Of a DNA stretch of 64,000 nucleotides, positions 25,801 to 36,913 are shown one piece after another. The DNA comes from Membranipora membranacea (taxonomy: Eukaryota; Bryozoa; Gymnolaemata; Cheilostomatida; Membraniporidae). Position 1 is the stretch's first letter. Each line of letters starts with the position of its first letter. A program made the translations under genes and the position numbers. Where the stretch lies: NCBI GenBank assembly GCA_914767715.1, contig OU612066.1, forward strand, positions 15,381,001 through 15,445,000, written 5' to 3'. Under the pieces are notes generated by a model, which was given only the letters and a program-made list of their open reading frames with translations, ran no database searches and was not told the DNA's origin.

Positions 25801-27293
25801 AGGAAAAGCAGATTCAAGGTTCATTCAAGGTTGTATCACAGAGTAAGGACATTATTCTTATTCTGTGGTTGTATCGGTTTGATATAATTTGTAAGCGCTG
25901 ATTATGAACCCGGAGAGACAATAAACTTTACCCACACCAGTCTCAATAAAAATTCCACATTATGGTCATAGTAAATCACAACTGCTCAAAAACACTTCCA
26001 CGAAACCTCAATGTGAGAAATTGAGTAATATGATACATCTTTTCCATATATAATGTCATAGTAAACATACTTTCACGACACCTCATTGTGAGAAATTGAG
26101 TAATATGATACACATTCTGTTTTTGTTGTGGTAAAGTCTGAGTAAAATAAATAAAATAGGGGCATAATAGAGTCCAATAGCAGGGGCATTCTCATTAAAT
26201 TCTCGTTGTATGAAAATAAATATCTAGCAAGACATTAGTGTTATTGTGTATTATTGTCAACATCGACTATTAATAAAAAATAGCCTGTACGGGAGATGGC
26301 CCTATAGTCATCAGGGATGTAGATACTTTTTTTCTTTTTTAGTGTGTAATTATTTTTGCTGAAATTAATTAGCTATAGGTCACTGTGGTAAGGCAGTAAG
26401 CTTTTTTTTCTGAATTTCGTACAAAAATTTGCTCTTTCCGTCTTTCAATTTGGTAAATTTATTACTAAAATCTTTCACTCAGAAGCTATGCAGTTTAATA
26501 GGAACATGAGGGTTTTTAATTGAAAGACCTCCCCTGATGTGTTGTCAATCCTACTGATGGCGTACTGGTCTCAGAATTAATTCACAGAACCTTCGCATTA
26601 TAGTCTCACCTATAATCAATCCTATGCATATGCCGAGAGGAGGTAGCGTCCAAACCAGACCATCCAGAGCAACCATCTCAGCAGTTCCATTCAGAAATCC
26701 TCCTCCAACCAGTGTGGCTACAAAATCGCATAAATCAAGCTTGTGTACATAATGCTTCAAGATGCTCACTGCGCCAATCATAAATTCTATTCCTCTACAA
26801 CTATTGATTAACAAATGAGACTACTATAGACAGTAGCTAATACACTGATGATTCACAGGATAGTCCCATCTGGCTAGCGATTTAATGCAAATTGAAGTGC
26901 AAAACAATCATTGGGTGCAAAATATTAACTGCAAGGCTATACTGTAAAACATTTATTCATGTTCATGATGTCTACCTACTACCATCAAAAGTCTTCAGAA
27001 GTGGTTTTATATTATTTAGATAATAACTAAGGATCTCTAGATCAGGGATACAGCTGTACAATGAGTACCAAGTACAGGTACAGCTTACACTCCACTATCC
27101 TCTCACCTGACATAGTCAGCCAGCCAACCACTGATCCAAGCTTTCTTCCAGCAACAATCTGGTAGTCCAAGTCATTGCTGTCAACATTGTATCTTCTCTT
27201 GAAATATATTGAGGAGAAAATACCCACTAGTACAATTATAACATAAAATACAACTAGTGCTACTATGGCACCAATAAATTCAGCATCTGCCAT
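19888..27293 (-). CDS. SLC5A7: High-affinity choline transporter-like Na+/solute symporter
   Basis: Na+-coupled membrane transporter of the SLC5 family, closest by eye to CHT1, which takes up choline for acetylcholine synthesis. Ten minus-strand exons: 27293-27107, 26717-26610, 25304-25149, 24833-24685, 23400-23251, 22246-22093, 21712-21611, 21241-21138, 20919-20712, 20249-19888. All splice phases agree and give 559 aa (human CHT1: 580). Recognisable blocks in order: an N-terminal membrane helix, VGGGFLNGTAE (about 66-76), VAYTDIVELIF, IPWQSYFQRVLS, GAIAAAVMSSTDSAIL (the conserved SLC5 core helix) and ADIVFVATLPQLICSLF. The C-terminal tail is short and polar. A vertebrate-like dileucine endocytosis signal is not obvious. 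A CHT-like paralogue with another substrate cannot be excluded. The start lies 0.94 kb from the divergent SLC37A4-like gene. Confidence 0.9.
21515..21597. repeat. 13-bp minisatellite
   Basis: About six and a half tandem copies of ATAGCTATTGACG; the last three units read ATAGCTATTGAAG. It lies just inside a CHT intron, only about 8 bp from that intron's donor site (minus strand, 21605-21610). No function is evident. Confidence 0.85.
22525..22779. mobile_element. MITE-like element, GGGGTCTTTCAATTAG family, copy 1
   Basis: Termini are GGGGGGTCTTTCAATAAG and CTAATTGAAAGACACCCC, inverse complements with few mismatches. The interior is non-coding and rich in GAGTGAGCGAT-type motifs in both orientations. 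A clearly related copy lies at 28604-28849. Inserted in a CHT intron. I found no convincing target duplication. Confidence 0.75.
22870..23207. mobile_element. TIR-flanked element carrying a tRNA-like sequence
   Basis: About 26-bp terminal inverted repeats (22870-22896 and 23181-23207) read CACTATGTTTCCA and its near inverse complement, continuing to TTCGATTTTGT. The centre holds a tRNA-like unit, annotated separately. The arrangement suggests a fold-back element that captured a tRNA-derived sequence, or a SINE flanked by inverted copies. It lies in a CHT intron and has no coding potential. Confidence 0.5.
23014..23103 (+). repeat. tRNA-like pol III unit (tRNA-derived SINE head or tRNA pseudogene)
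   Basis: An A-box-like GGGCTGAATGGTTAGCGC starts near 23020 and a B-box GGTTCAAGTCC lies at 23082-23092. The 3' part ends CCGCGGCA like an acceptor arm plus discriminator base. The boxes are about 60-70 nt apart, as in a class II (Leu/Ser-type) or intron-containing tRNA. The 5' acceptor strand pairs poorly with the 3' strand and the T stem has a mismatch. A working tRNA gene is therefore unlikely. Confidence 0.55.
25834..25871. repeat. Short palindrome, TCACAGAGTAAGGATA family, copy 1
   Basis: TATCACAGAGTAAGGA is followed by TTCTTATTCTGTGGT, an imperfect inverse complement. The same sequence occurs as a palindrome at 57740, 58053 and 60254. It lies in a CHT intron. Confidence 0.65.
25967..26113. 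repeat. Imperfect direct duplication
   Basis: Two direct copies of roughly 60-70 bp sit side by side. They share TGTGAGAAATTGAGTAATAT followed by GATACA, and CATAGTAAA at the left side. They lie in a CHT intron and have no coding potential. Confidence 0.6.
26516..26535. mobile_element. Solo terminal repeat of the GGGGTCTTTCAATTAG MITE family
   Basis: TTTAATTGAAAGACCTCCCC matches the right end of the elements at 22525 and 28604. I cannot find its partner end nearby, so this looks like a truncated copy. It sits within a CHT intron, close to exon 2. Confidence 0.45.
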
Positions 27294-28233
27294 GTCCTTA
27301 ACTGTGATAAGAAGTTTTGGATGAGCTGCTCAATAAGTACCGTCCAGTTCTCCCACCAGAAACACTCTAAAAAACTCTTCACACATTATTCCACCAGTCA
27401 AAAATTTTATATACTCATTACTGCCAATTTGCATCATTCATGAACTCATGTGTTGTTTACTATTTAAGACCTGTACTAACAATTGTTTCAATCGGGTCTA
27501 CATATATTTTCCGAGTTTATAAAAGTTTAGATAGAAGTACAAGAACATGTGCATTTGTTCCCGCCATGTTGGCAAGGTGAATATAGTGTTCTTATTGGAT
27601 AATCTATTAATAACGTCATAGTGTGGCAAATTCTCAGCATGCCTCATCTACATGCATCTTGAGTTCAGGTAACTTTTCAAGGATTTGTTCTATATAACCA
27701 CTCACAAACACTTATTATTATCAGTTATCAGTTATCACCCATCGTATGTTCAACACCCACCACATACAAGTGCTTTGGCTTGTTGTCTATCTTTTTGTGG
27801 TGATTGGCATAAGAGTGACCCTAGATTCATTATCTACCCATGACTTTTATGTTTTAGCCTGTTTCAACAAAGACAGGCTAGATATGAAGAAAATTTGAGT
27901 TGTTTGCTGAGATCACCATCAGTATTTGTGAGCACACAATATATCAATCTAACATACATATACATACCAATCTCAAAGAGAGAAGGAGGATGTTCAAGTC
28001 ATTTGCAGCTAAGAAAATTGTTCAAAAGTGCTAATTCTAAATCATTGATGGATAATGTATCATCAAATAAATAATTGTGAGCATGTAGCTAACCATACAA
28101 ACTGTCAGCCTGCCTTAGACCCTACAAACTTAAATTAGATTACATATATATATATACATACATTGTCACTTGCCTAACACCAAACTTGATGTTGTTTGTT
28201 GAAAGATCCAAGTAAATCTTAGAGAACATCACC
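27294..28233. promoter_or_regulatory. Divergent intergenic region between CHT and the SLC37A4-like gene
   Basis: The two start codons point away from each other across 940 bp, so both promoters must lie in or near this interval unless untranslated exons extend beyond it. It contains an ATTGG (inverted CCAAT) near 27594, a CRE-like TAACGTCATA near 27609 and a TA-dinucleotide run near 28145. None of these is proven to act. Confidence 0.45.
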
Positions 28234-31200
28234 ATGTCTGATGATGCAGGAAGTGAAGCTGATAATGAGGCGAGAAGCGGATCAGATGAGGAACAGTCTC
28301 CTACATCTGAGAGTCCTCCCGATGAGTCCGGGTCAGGTAATTAATACTCCTTATAAATTATTGTTATTTATCAAATTGAAACTATGCATCCTTATCTGTT
28401 GATTGTTTAACCTGCAACAAACCTTAACAAAACTAAACTAACTAAGCTGATGAATTTACTTTGCTTGAAATGTCATAGGATAATTCAGATTTTTGCGGCT
28501 TTTTCAGTAAAAAATTCAAAATCCATTTATATCACAAACTTCCATCACAAGGCGAGAAGATTTAGGTTATTTAACCAAACTTGAGAACAGGGATGGTTAT
28601 GCAGGGGGGTCTTTCAATTAGAAACAGCCAAAATTACAATCTGATCGCTCACTCACTGAATGAGCGAAACCTGCTAGGGGTCTCGCTTTCAGATCACTCA
28701 GTCACTTGATGGAACTATATACGTTCTGAGTGGGCGATCTGGGAGCGATTTTGTCTAATTGAAAGACCAAGTGAGTGACAGTTTTGAGCGATGTGATAGT
28801 GATAAATTGCTTTAGTAAAGGATCTTCCTAATTGAAAGACCCCCCCCCCAGATAAACCTTGATTGTGCTCTTTAGGAATGCATGTAATCAAATCATATGG
28901 AGGTTATCCCACTTTCATCTCAAAATTTCAATGCACATAATCATATAGCCTGGGATTCAGGCCAAAAATGAGACCTTGTCTGTATTATTGGTGATAATGG
29001 ATAATGGATAAGTAATATCATATTACTTCTGTGGTTTTATCTACTCATGTATCACTATATTGTTGTACCTGAATAAATGGACCCATGTGCTTGTGTTTTG
29101 GTTTTGTTTTGATTGGCTGATGGGTGGAGTTATCTGCTCATATTGGGTTTGTTAGCTAATTCAAAGTTGTTGAACTGAATCCCAGTCTAATAATCATACC
29201 TAAAATCATGTCTCACTCTCCTCTTTTCAGAATCCGAGAAGGAAGTGTCATATATGACATACCAACTCTTTGTGTTCTTAAGCTGTTTTGTCGGTCATTC
29301 TTTGTTCGTGTACAATCGGAAAGTCTTCCAGTATGTCTTACCTCATATAATAAATGAGGGTATCTTGAGCGGCTACCAAATAAGTAAGTATAATGGTTTA
29401 TTCTTGGGATATGTGTTGATGTTATTCAACAACCTGAATTTGTTGCAAGGCTCGTGTTTCATGGGTTATATTGCGTAACTATAGGTCAGCAAGTTACCTA
29501 TAATAGAATTATTTTTGTTATCCGTACACTTCTAAGAAAACCTCTCTAAATAAATAAATAATAAAAGTTGTATGCCCTGATGAATCATGGAAAACATCAT
29601 GAAAAAACAATTGGAAACAATGAATTGTCGCTGACCATAAAAGTATTATATATATATGTTTTAAAAACAGGTGTTGGCTGCTTACAATAGCTACAAAACT
29701 TTTCAGTATCTTCTCAAGCAAAAATTTGGTGCTGTCGTAGATATAAAATATCATACTAAACCATCGTTCATTTTACAGTGCAGTTCACTTAATTCAAACA
29801 GCTCTGGGGACCACATAAATTTGTTCTGATTAAGCAAAGTTTGAATTTAGTGACATTAGAATGCATTGAAATCTGGCTGAAGGGACCATTTTTCCTTGTC
29901 TGAATTAACAGGAGTTTTGAATTATTAAGTTTGAATTAACCAGCTTACACTGTATTTCATTTGTTTTTCATCTAGCAATGATTATGATACTGCAGCAAAC
30001 TGGTTATGCTGTCTCATCTTTCTTCATGGGCGTAGCCTTGGATAAGCAAAGTCCCAAAGCTCTCTTCGCAGTGGGCATGTTTCTCAGTGGATTCTTCAAC
30101 TTTGGTTTCTCAGGTGAGAGAATTATTTGTGTAAAGCCTGTGACACAGGTCTACTCCAAATCCTGAGTCTTTGGCAATTTTGGCTGCTCCTCCCCCAACA
30201 AAAACTCGAGGCGCACAGTCAAACATTGCCAAAGGCCAAGGTTTTGGAGTAGACTTCTGGAGTAGGCGTGTGGTAAGAAGTTCTACCATCTATAAAAACT
30301 TATAACTTCTTGCAGAGAGCGGATTTTCTCACGTATGAGCACAGCGTGATCCAACCGCTTTCTTCTAACTCAAACATCGGACAAAAAGACCACAAGTATA
30401 ATAAATTGAATCCGAATTTCTACTTGTCAAAACAATGATGTGTACGCAGGTCAGAGCCGCACGCAATACAAAACCCTTAGTACTTTGCCAAGGGAAGGGA
30501 TGTAACCAAATTTGATCACCTTATATTGATTGATATTAATTGATATTAATAGATTGGTATTAATACACAAGCAAAAATGCCAACTCACTAACTTTCCTGA
30601 CTAATGGACACAGTGAACTCATTTTGTGACAAACTCATGGAGGTCTTCTGTTTCACCAGGGAGGGTGGGATCCAACCCTCCCTGGTTTCACGCTACTGAA
30701 GCTGAAGTTATCCTTTCACGCTACAAAAGAGGACAACTGCTCAATAATGCAACTTTTATTTTCTCTAATGTTATTTTTTCTAATTTATTCTTAGATGTCG
30801 ATGAGGCGACAAACTTGATGCTTCTTGCTGCTATGAATGGAATAAGTAACGGGTTCGGCTGGCCATGCATAGTAAAGATGATGAGAATGTGGTAAGTTGA
30901 GACACACTGATCATTAGCCTGTCTTGACAAGCTTTGTTCAGTGGGGAGGGGGGATTCGTTCGGACAAACCTTGCTTGGAGGCTTTGTTTCCCCCCCCCCC
31001 CCCGAACAAAGCTTTTCAATACAGGCACACTGATCACATGATTTACTATTGCATGTATATCTCTGATCGATAGAGAGTGAATTAATTCACTTAGCATAAG
31101 TACCATCACAAGGACTTTGGTGTGATGACCCGAGATCAATTTTACTTATTAGGGATGGGCACATAATAGGAACTCGTACTAGATTGACTCTAACAATAAG

Positions 31201-34200
31201 AGCTACACATGATAATAGTGTAGTCTCAATGCCTGTGTGAGTTTGAGGGGTTCTTATTGATGAGAAGTCTTTTGCACTTTCTTTATTATAAATGTTATTT
31301 AGAACCCAGGGACAATTGTAGAGTTATTATTGGTGAACTTGTTCATCAGTTGAAGGGCTCTTGATCTACCTTGCGCTGGAACAACGATGTCAGACTCTGT
31401 TATACTTTTAGAAAAACATCAGCATTGAAGCCCGTTGGTTTAACTGGGAGCACCCCTTGCATGAAATAAAAGAATAAAGATGAGTCCATTTTTTGGATAG
31501 TTAGTCTTGTTTTCAATTTGTTGTAGGTTCCCCACGGCAACTTTTGGTCTATGGTGGGCCATGTTTAACATGTCCTTCTTTTTCGTGCACCTGACTGGGC
31601 CTGGGGTCGCCTCACGCTGGGCTGCAGATCATGGTTGGAGGGTGGCTATTCAGATGCCTGCAGTCATCTCTATGATGGTTGCAGTTGCTCTTTACTTCAC
31701 CAACTTTGACAAACCCTCTGATGTAGGATATGAAGATCAGGAATTTAAAGGAGGTTTGCCATACTCTTTCTATTGATGAGGCTTCATAAAGTTTATGAGA
31801 AATGTGTCAATACAACTAGGCCATGTTTATTATGATTTTTAAGATCTCAGGCTAAAAAGTTACAAGAAAATATGAAATATTATAGCCTGTGGACATTACT
31901 GTGGGTAAAACTGCCGCAAAGACTGAAAACTAGGATCATATTGGAACAAACTTCGCTGACAACATTCCAGCTTAAAAACAAGTAAATATTATTTATATCT
32001 TTGTTAGAGGAGTCTAATGCACATTGGTCGGACATGCTGGGTTGTCCGTTCATGTTGGTTCTCTGTGGTGGAGGTTTCCTCATGAGCCTGATCCGACTGA
32101 GCGCTGCCGACTGGGGACAGCTGTACCTTATGGAAGAAAGAGGCATATCAGTATACAGTGCAGGACGTTTCACATATGCTCTGGAGTTTGGGGGAGCATT
32201 CGGAACTATATTGATTGGAGCAATGGCTGACTTTGCCATAAGAATGGTGTGTATGAGTTACTTTTTTTAAATCGCTCGGGGGAGGGCAAGGGCAGGAGGG
32301 GCTCAAACTAATATAACTCTCACTCATGGAATTAATCATAATACTGTTCAGACCATCTTTTTTCATGGCGGAATTCCAGCTATTTTTCCAAAAAACTTGT
32401 GCGCAAAGACCAAAGCATGTTATAGTCAGGCAGTTACTTACGATAAAGTTTTGTCAGGATTGCATGGTGAAAAAAAAAGTGCTCCACTTGGCATGAATTA
32501 TTGATGGCAATACAAGAAACAAGCACTTCCAGGAGACTGTGACATCATAATGCAGAGAATGGGAGTTACCTTCCCTTATGGGAGGCACTTTTTCCTCCAT
32601 CAATAATTCATGCCACTGTTATATTCATTGGTCTTTGGGTAGCAATTAAATGAATAATATCGCATTTTTTTTCTTTTGCTGTAGAAAATGCACATTGGAT
32701 ATTACAAGTTTCCCAGGATGATCCTAATGTTTGCCTCATTATGCGGAGGTGCAGCTGTGCTCAGTTGTTTCATACTGGGAATCGATGCCTACTCTGGTTC
32801 GGTAAGTTTGCGGACTAATACAATACACAATCTTACATTAGAGTTGTCTCCTCTTATTGTAGGTGAGGCACTTCATAAAAAGACATTGGGTGGGATCTTC
32901 AGACTGTAAATTCAAAGCTTTCTAGGGGGGTAATCCACAGACCCAATAGAGCTAAATCATGTTGAAACTCAGTGTGTACAACATTTCTGCAGAGCTTGTC
33001 TGATAATTTATTCTCTTGATCGAAATGATCCTCTTACGCTGATATGAACATGAAATAACCATTTCTTCAGCAGTACTTTTTGTAGGGACAAGTTCATTAA
33101 AAGTAAAGTTTGTCACTTTGGGTTTGAGTTGATCTAGTCTAAGTGCTCAGACGACTGCAATGTGAGTTAGTGGCACACTGAATTATCAAATGAGTGCTTG
33201 ATAATATAATGCCACCATCTCGCATTGCAGCCGTTTGAGCACCTAGTCTAGAGTTGTCCCTTTTATTGGTGGATGGTAGGTACTGTTCACGCTTAATTTG
33301 AGCACTGATGGCACTATAGTTAAACTTGTCCAGTTTGAGTCTGAAAATTGATTTTCTTCTTTATATCAGATTGCTGTGAATTCCTATGGCTTTCTGATGG
33401 GTTTGACGTTCTGTGCGGCGTTACAGAACTTAGAGGCAATGGTGATAGAAACCGCTCCAACAAATAGATTCTCTGCCTGTTATGCAATCTTCAACTTCTC
33501 TGTACAAGGTGAGCTGCAAAATGATAAATACCTTTATGTGTCTTTCACAGATATGTGCAGCCGACAGTGTCATGAAATTTGATTGGCTACCTTGGTGATG
33601 AACCTCAAAATTTAGCTGAACATCAGACTAATTTTGTGTAACAGAATCATGGGAACATTTTAAGAGATCTTCCTCCAGATTATATTTCTCATCAATTATG
33701 CATTAACACCGTGAACATTATTTTTTCTTTTCGTTTTCATTTGGGTATTCCGTAAAACATTCTCAACGAATGAGTGTTATCCAAAAATAAAGTTCATATA
33801 TGTGTGTGTGTGTGTGTAGGAAAGCAACATGTTGGCCTTGCATTAAATTGTTATGAGAATCTATGATCTGCCTCTCTGATCAAACCTGTGACTCAATATA
33901 ATTATGTTTCTTAATGCTTGATTATTTAGTGGCAGGAGTTATGGCTGGATTCCCGATGAGCTTCCTCGCTTCAGCGTATGGATGGAGTCGAGCTTTCATG
34001 TTCCTTAACTTTGCTGTCCTCTTTGTTTTCTTCGCCCTCACAATCGGCAAAGACCTCGACCAGACTTTCCTACCAAAAGCTGCTGGTAAAAGTAAGTCAG
34101 TACAGACTTCATATTACATGTTTGATTAAACAGAATCATTTATCATTGAAACTTAAAAGAACATGGCACAACAATATGTCTGCACAAGGATTGATCAATT

Positions 34201-34567
34201 AGAAAGGAACCTCATAATTGATATGTTTTTTAAGGTGATATATATTTCTATTTTTTGCTTCCTTAAAACCTATTGTTCTGTTTTAATGATTTGAGAACTG
34301 TTATTCTTGAGCCCTTTTGTAGAACATCCATATTTTATGGAAGCTCTGCCAGAAGCAGGAAAAAGTCTGCAAAAAATGACTGAGTAACGCCTGTTTTGTC
34401 ACAAAATGAGCAGTCTAAAGTGACGCATGTAATATTACACGTTTTGGCCTCTCCTCAAACCTACCTAATTTTGTTTTATTAAAAAGATGAACAATGAGAA
34501 CCCGCTTTGCTTCACACAGAACCTGAGGTGCATGTTTTCCTTTTATTTTGCAGAAAAGCAGAGATAA
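28234..34567 (+). CDS. SLC37A4: Glucose-6-phosphate transporter-like MFS protein (SLC37A4-like)
   Basis: Major-facilitator antiporter of the SLC37 sugar-phosphate family; SLC37A4 exchanges glucose-6-phosphate for phosphate across the ER membrane. Exons: 28234-28336, 29231-29383, 29976-30113, 30795-30891, 31527-31753, 32008-32246, 32685-32801, 33370-33508, 33930-34091, 34554-34567. Phases agree and give 462 aa (human: 429). Matching blocks are NRKVFQYVLPHI, NGISNGFGWP, WWAMFNMSFF, DWGQLYLMEERG and EFGGAFGTILIGAMADF. The protein ends KKQR, a KKXX ER-retrieval signal equivalent to the dilysine end of SLC37A4, which supports an ER location. The first exon encodes about 34 Ser/Asp/Glu-rich residues not usual for SLC37A4. 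Start ATG 28234 has ACC before it. Confidence 0.92.
28604..28849. mobile_element. MITE-like element, GGGGTCTTTCAATTAG family, copy 2
   Basis: Termini are GGGGGGTCTTTCAATTAG and CCTAATTGAAAGACCCCCC, near-perfect inverse complements. The interior aligns with copy 1 at 22525 over most of its length, for example AACTATATACRTTCTGAGTG in both. Located in intron 1 of the SLC37A4-like gene. Non-coding. Confidence 0.8.
30149..30254. repeat. Inverted-repeat element in SLC37A4-like intron
   Basis: GTCTACTCCAAA (30149-30160) and TTTGGAGTAGAC (30243-30254) are perfect inverse complements. Inner arms CTTTGGCAAT and ATTGCCAAAG also pair. No coding potential and no clear target duplication. Confidence 0.6.
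30655..30686. repeat. 32-bp palindrome
   Basis: The arms ACCAGGGAGGGT and ACCCTCCCTGGT are perfect inverse complements, with GGGATCCA between them. It lies in the intron just before exon 4 of the SLC37A4-like gene. Confidence 0.6.
30914..31025. mobile_element. Inverted-repeat element with 11-bp TSD
   Basis: Arms AAGCTTTGTTC and GAACAAAGCTT, with extended similarity outward to AGCCTGT and ACAGG, enclose a G-run and a C-run. An exact CACACTGATCA flanks it on both sides (30903-30913 and 31026-31036), which looks like an 11-bp target duplication. Non-coding; it begins only about 20 bp after the donor of SLC37A4-like exon 4. Confidence 0.7.
32490..32614. repeat. 18-bp perfect inverted repeat
   Basis: GGCATGAATTATTGATGG (32490-32507) is exactly inverted at 32597-32614. 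A further inverse pair, AAAAAGTGC and GCACTTTTT, lies beside the arms but in swapped order, so the element is rearranged or nested. Intron of the SLC37A4-like gene. Confidence 0.65.
33135..33250. mobile_element. Fold-back TIR element (family TAG-1, copy 2)
   Basis: Termini TAGTCTAAGTGCTC and GAGCACCTAGTCTA are inverse complements with few mismatches and match the ends of the element at 10604 (TAGTTTAAGTGCTC). Inner arms CTGCAATG and CATTGCAG continue the fold-back. Flanks GAGTTGATC and GAGTTGTCC agree at 7 of 9 positions, a plausible decayed 9-bp duplication. SLC37A4-like intron. Confidence 0.7.
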
Positions 34568-36602
34568 CTGAAGAAAAATGGAGGAACATTAAAATTCTCT
34601 ATATTATTCATTTCTCTTAATTTATTTATTGATTGTGATAATTCAAATTCTAAAACAAATAAAAAGCCAAGCGTCAGCAAAATTTTGTTACGATGATCTC
34701 TTCACTCATCAAATGAGAGTGATATGAACTAGCTTAAATTGACCCAATGGTGTGTTCCTGTACTATATCGTATAAGCGAATATCAATATAAGTTGGTCAT
34801 GCCCGAGACCATATGCTAAGATTGTATTATGGTCTTGTTGGCGCTTCCTCGCCAAGCAATCACTTCGAATGTTGTGCACTCATTAACAAAATACTCATTC
34901 GTCGCTGACAGATATAATAGTACATTAACCAATGTGATGGCTCTAATTCTCTCAACCACCTATCAGAGCCGACACATTGGCTTAGGTACATAGTTCCCAA
35001 AAGTTTTCATCTATTTTGTGGGCTGACAACTCTTGATTTAGTGAATATAGCTAACAGAAAACCTCATCACATGACTACCATGTGAAAAGTGAAAGAAAAA
35101 TAACCAAGTATCTTGTGTTTACAGTGCGGCATGTAATCAACGCCTCTCATCTGAACTGAGTTCTAAGCCTAACCTGTACAAGGTTCAATTTTGCAAAATG
35201 CATGCAGTGGAAAAGGCACACCAGTTTCATTTCCACTATGAAGAGGAAGTCTTCAATTTAATCAGCCAAGCCTATTCAGTTGCAGACTAATGAAATATCT
35301 GTGCTCTTTATATGTAGAGTTTTCTAATGGTGCAAACATTGAACTAGCCCAGTTTAGTTCATTGTAATTGTTAGTACTGTAGTTCAATGAACTCACTGTT
35401 TAGTTCCAACAATGAACTAAGCAGTGAGTTCATTGGTTCCAGTGACTTGTCTTGTTGTAGGCTTACTTACTATTATTATTATTATTATTTTGTATGATTA
35501 TTAGTCTACTGTGTACTCAGTAGTAGTTACTGGTTGGGTTGTGCAGTCTACTCTACTGTATGAATTTCTCTACATTATCAAGAGCAATTGAGAGAATAGG
35601 TGATCGTAACTATTGTTGAATTATCTATGACTATAGCCAGTAGAATGTCAATGTCATGTGGTTATTTCTGTTTACTATCTGATGTGGTGGTCTCCTTATC
35701 ATACCAGGCAGTGGCAACCAACAATTCATTGGCATTTACTGGTCATGTACAAAAGTCTTCTAGACCAAGATCATTCAAGTACAGTTATGCTGTAGTAAGT
35801 TGGATAGGCCCTGGGGGCCTATGTCTGGGAGTCTGTCTTCAAACATGTCCCAAGACACCTATGCTCCAGTGGCAGTTTGACCACTATAACCAAGGATCTA
35901 AAATGTCAGTTGCATGATCCACTTTTAGGCTGTATGACCATATCATAGGCCCTATGACCATTCTCCCTGCTATGACCTAGTAGCCACTGTGACTTTGTGC
36001 ATCTGCCACCAATCAATTGAGGTTGGTTATCTTTGCACAGTAGCAGCTGAAACTTACAATTGGGCCACCATGTACCTGCTGTCCCTACGGTGTGAAGACT
36101 GAAGGAGATCGGAAAAAGGAGTGGGGCTTCCTTTCTCCTATTTCTCTTGTACATATCAGTGTTGGGTCTGGTATGGTTACATTACGGCGTTGTTGTTGTG
36201 AGGCAGGGAGGTGTTTACACTTTTTGGTCAGTGCTGGCAACAGGTCATGAGCGATGATTGACCATTGACGCAATCACCCCAGCCAACCCTGCCATGGTTG
36301 TACTTTTCATATCATTAATGTGGGTTGAATCATTTGTTAACCTGCTGGTTCTGTCCAAAGAATATATTCCATCAAGATGAACTTGATTGACTGAGCAGTG
36401 ATTGAATTATTTGCAGATTGAGTTTCAAGATAGCTTACTTCTGTACTACTACATATCGTAGTACACATTTTACAATGCGGGTACCCCGATAATAGCTGTG
36501 ACATCATTCCTAGGGTTGAACCTCACCATGTGTTCCTTGTCCTCCTTATCAGTAAAGTTTATCTTGAGTGGACTTTAGAAGGCTTCCTTTGGAAATGCCT
36601 AC
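34568..36602. other. Intergenic region between SLC37A4-like and SDR genes
   Basis: A polyadenylation hexamer AATAAA at 34658-34663 fits the SLC37A4-like gene, giving a 3' UTR of about 100 nt. The rest holds a near-perfect hairpin at 35385-35435, annotated separately. Open frames here are short and show no family signature or splice logic. Confidence 0.55.
35385..35435. repeat. 51-bp near-perfect hairpin
   Basis: The 22-nt arms begin CAATGAACTCACTG and end CAGTGAGTTCATTG, with one mismatch and a 7-nt loop CAACAAT. A degenerate partial copy of the arm (AGTTTAGTTCATTG) lies just upstream at 35351. The length is compatible with a small stem-loop RNA or a palindromic repeat; neither is shown. Confidence 0.6.
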
Positions 36603-36610
36603 TATATAAA
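36603..36610 (+). promoter_or_regulatory. TATA box of the SDR gene
   Basis: TATATAAA lies about 30 bp upstream of a plausible start around 36632-36640. That start would begin a noncoding exon ending at a consensus donor (GTAAGT, 36727). The intron then closes at TATTTACAG (36900), 13 bp before the start codon. This is the clearest core promoter in the window, judged from sequence alone. Confidence 0.6.
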
Positions 36611-36913
36611 GTGCTGTAGGGTACAGAGTGTTAGTATTCTCATCTTGGCAGCTCATAGACGGATTATAGCACCCAACTCAACCACAGATTTGCTTTATTG
36701 ATAGTCTTGCTTATTAACAACAAACTGTAAGTGTAGAATATGTATCACTGTGACAGGAAGCTGTGGTAAACTAGTTTGTGGTTCATTAGTTTGAAATCAT
36801 GCTGAAGTTTGATGTAGGCTTTCATCTTTTGATCTTATTCCTTATTCTCAAAAAGCATGAAGTCTCATGTGAATGTGAACTTTTCTGTTCTTATTTACAG
36901 ATAAACTTCCATC

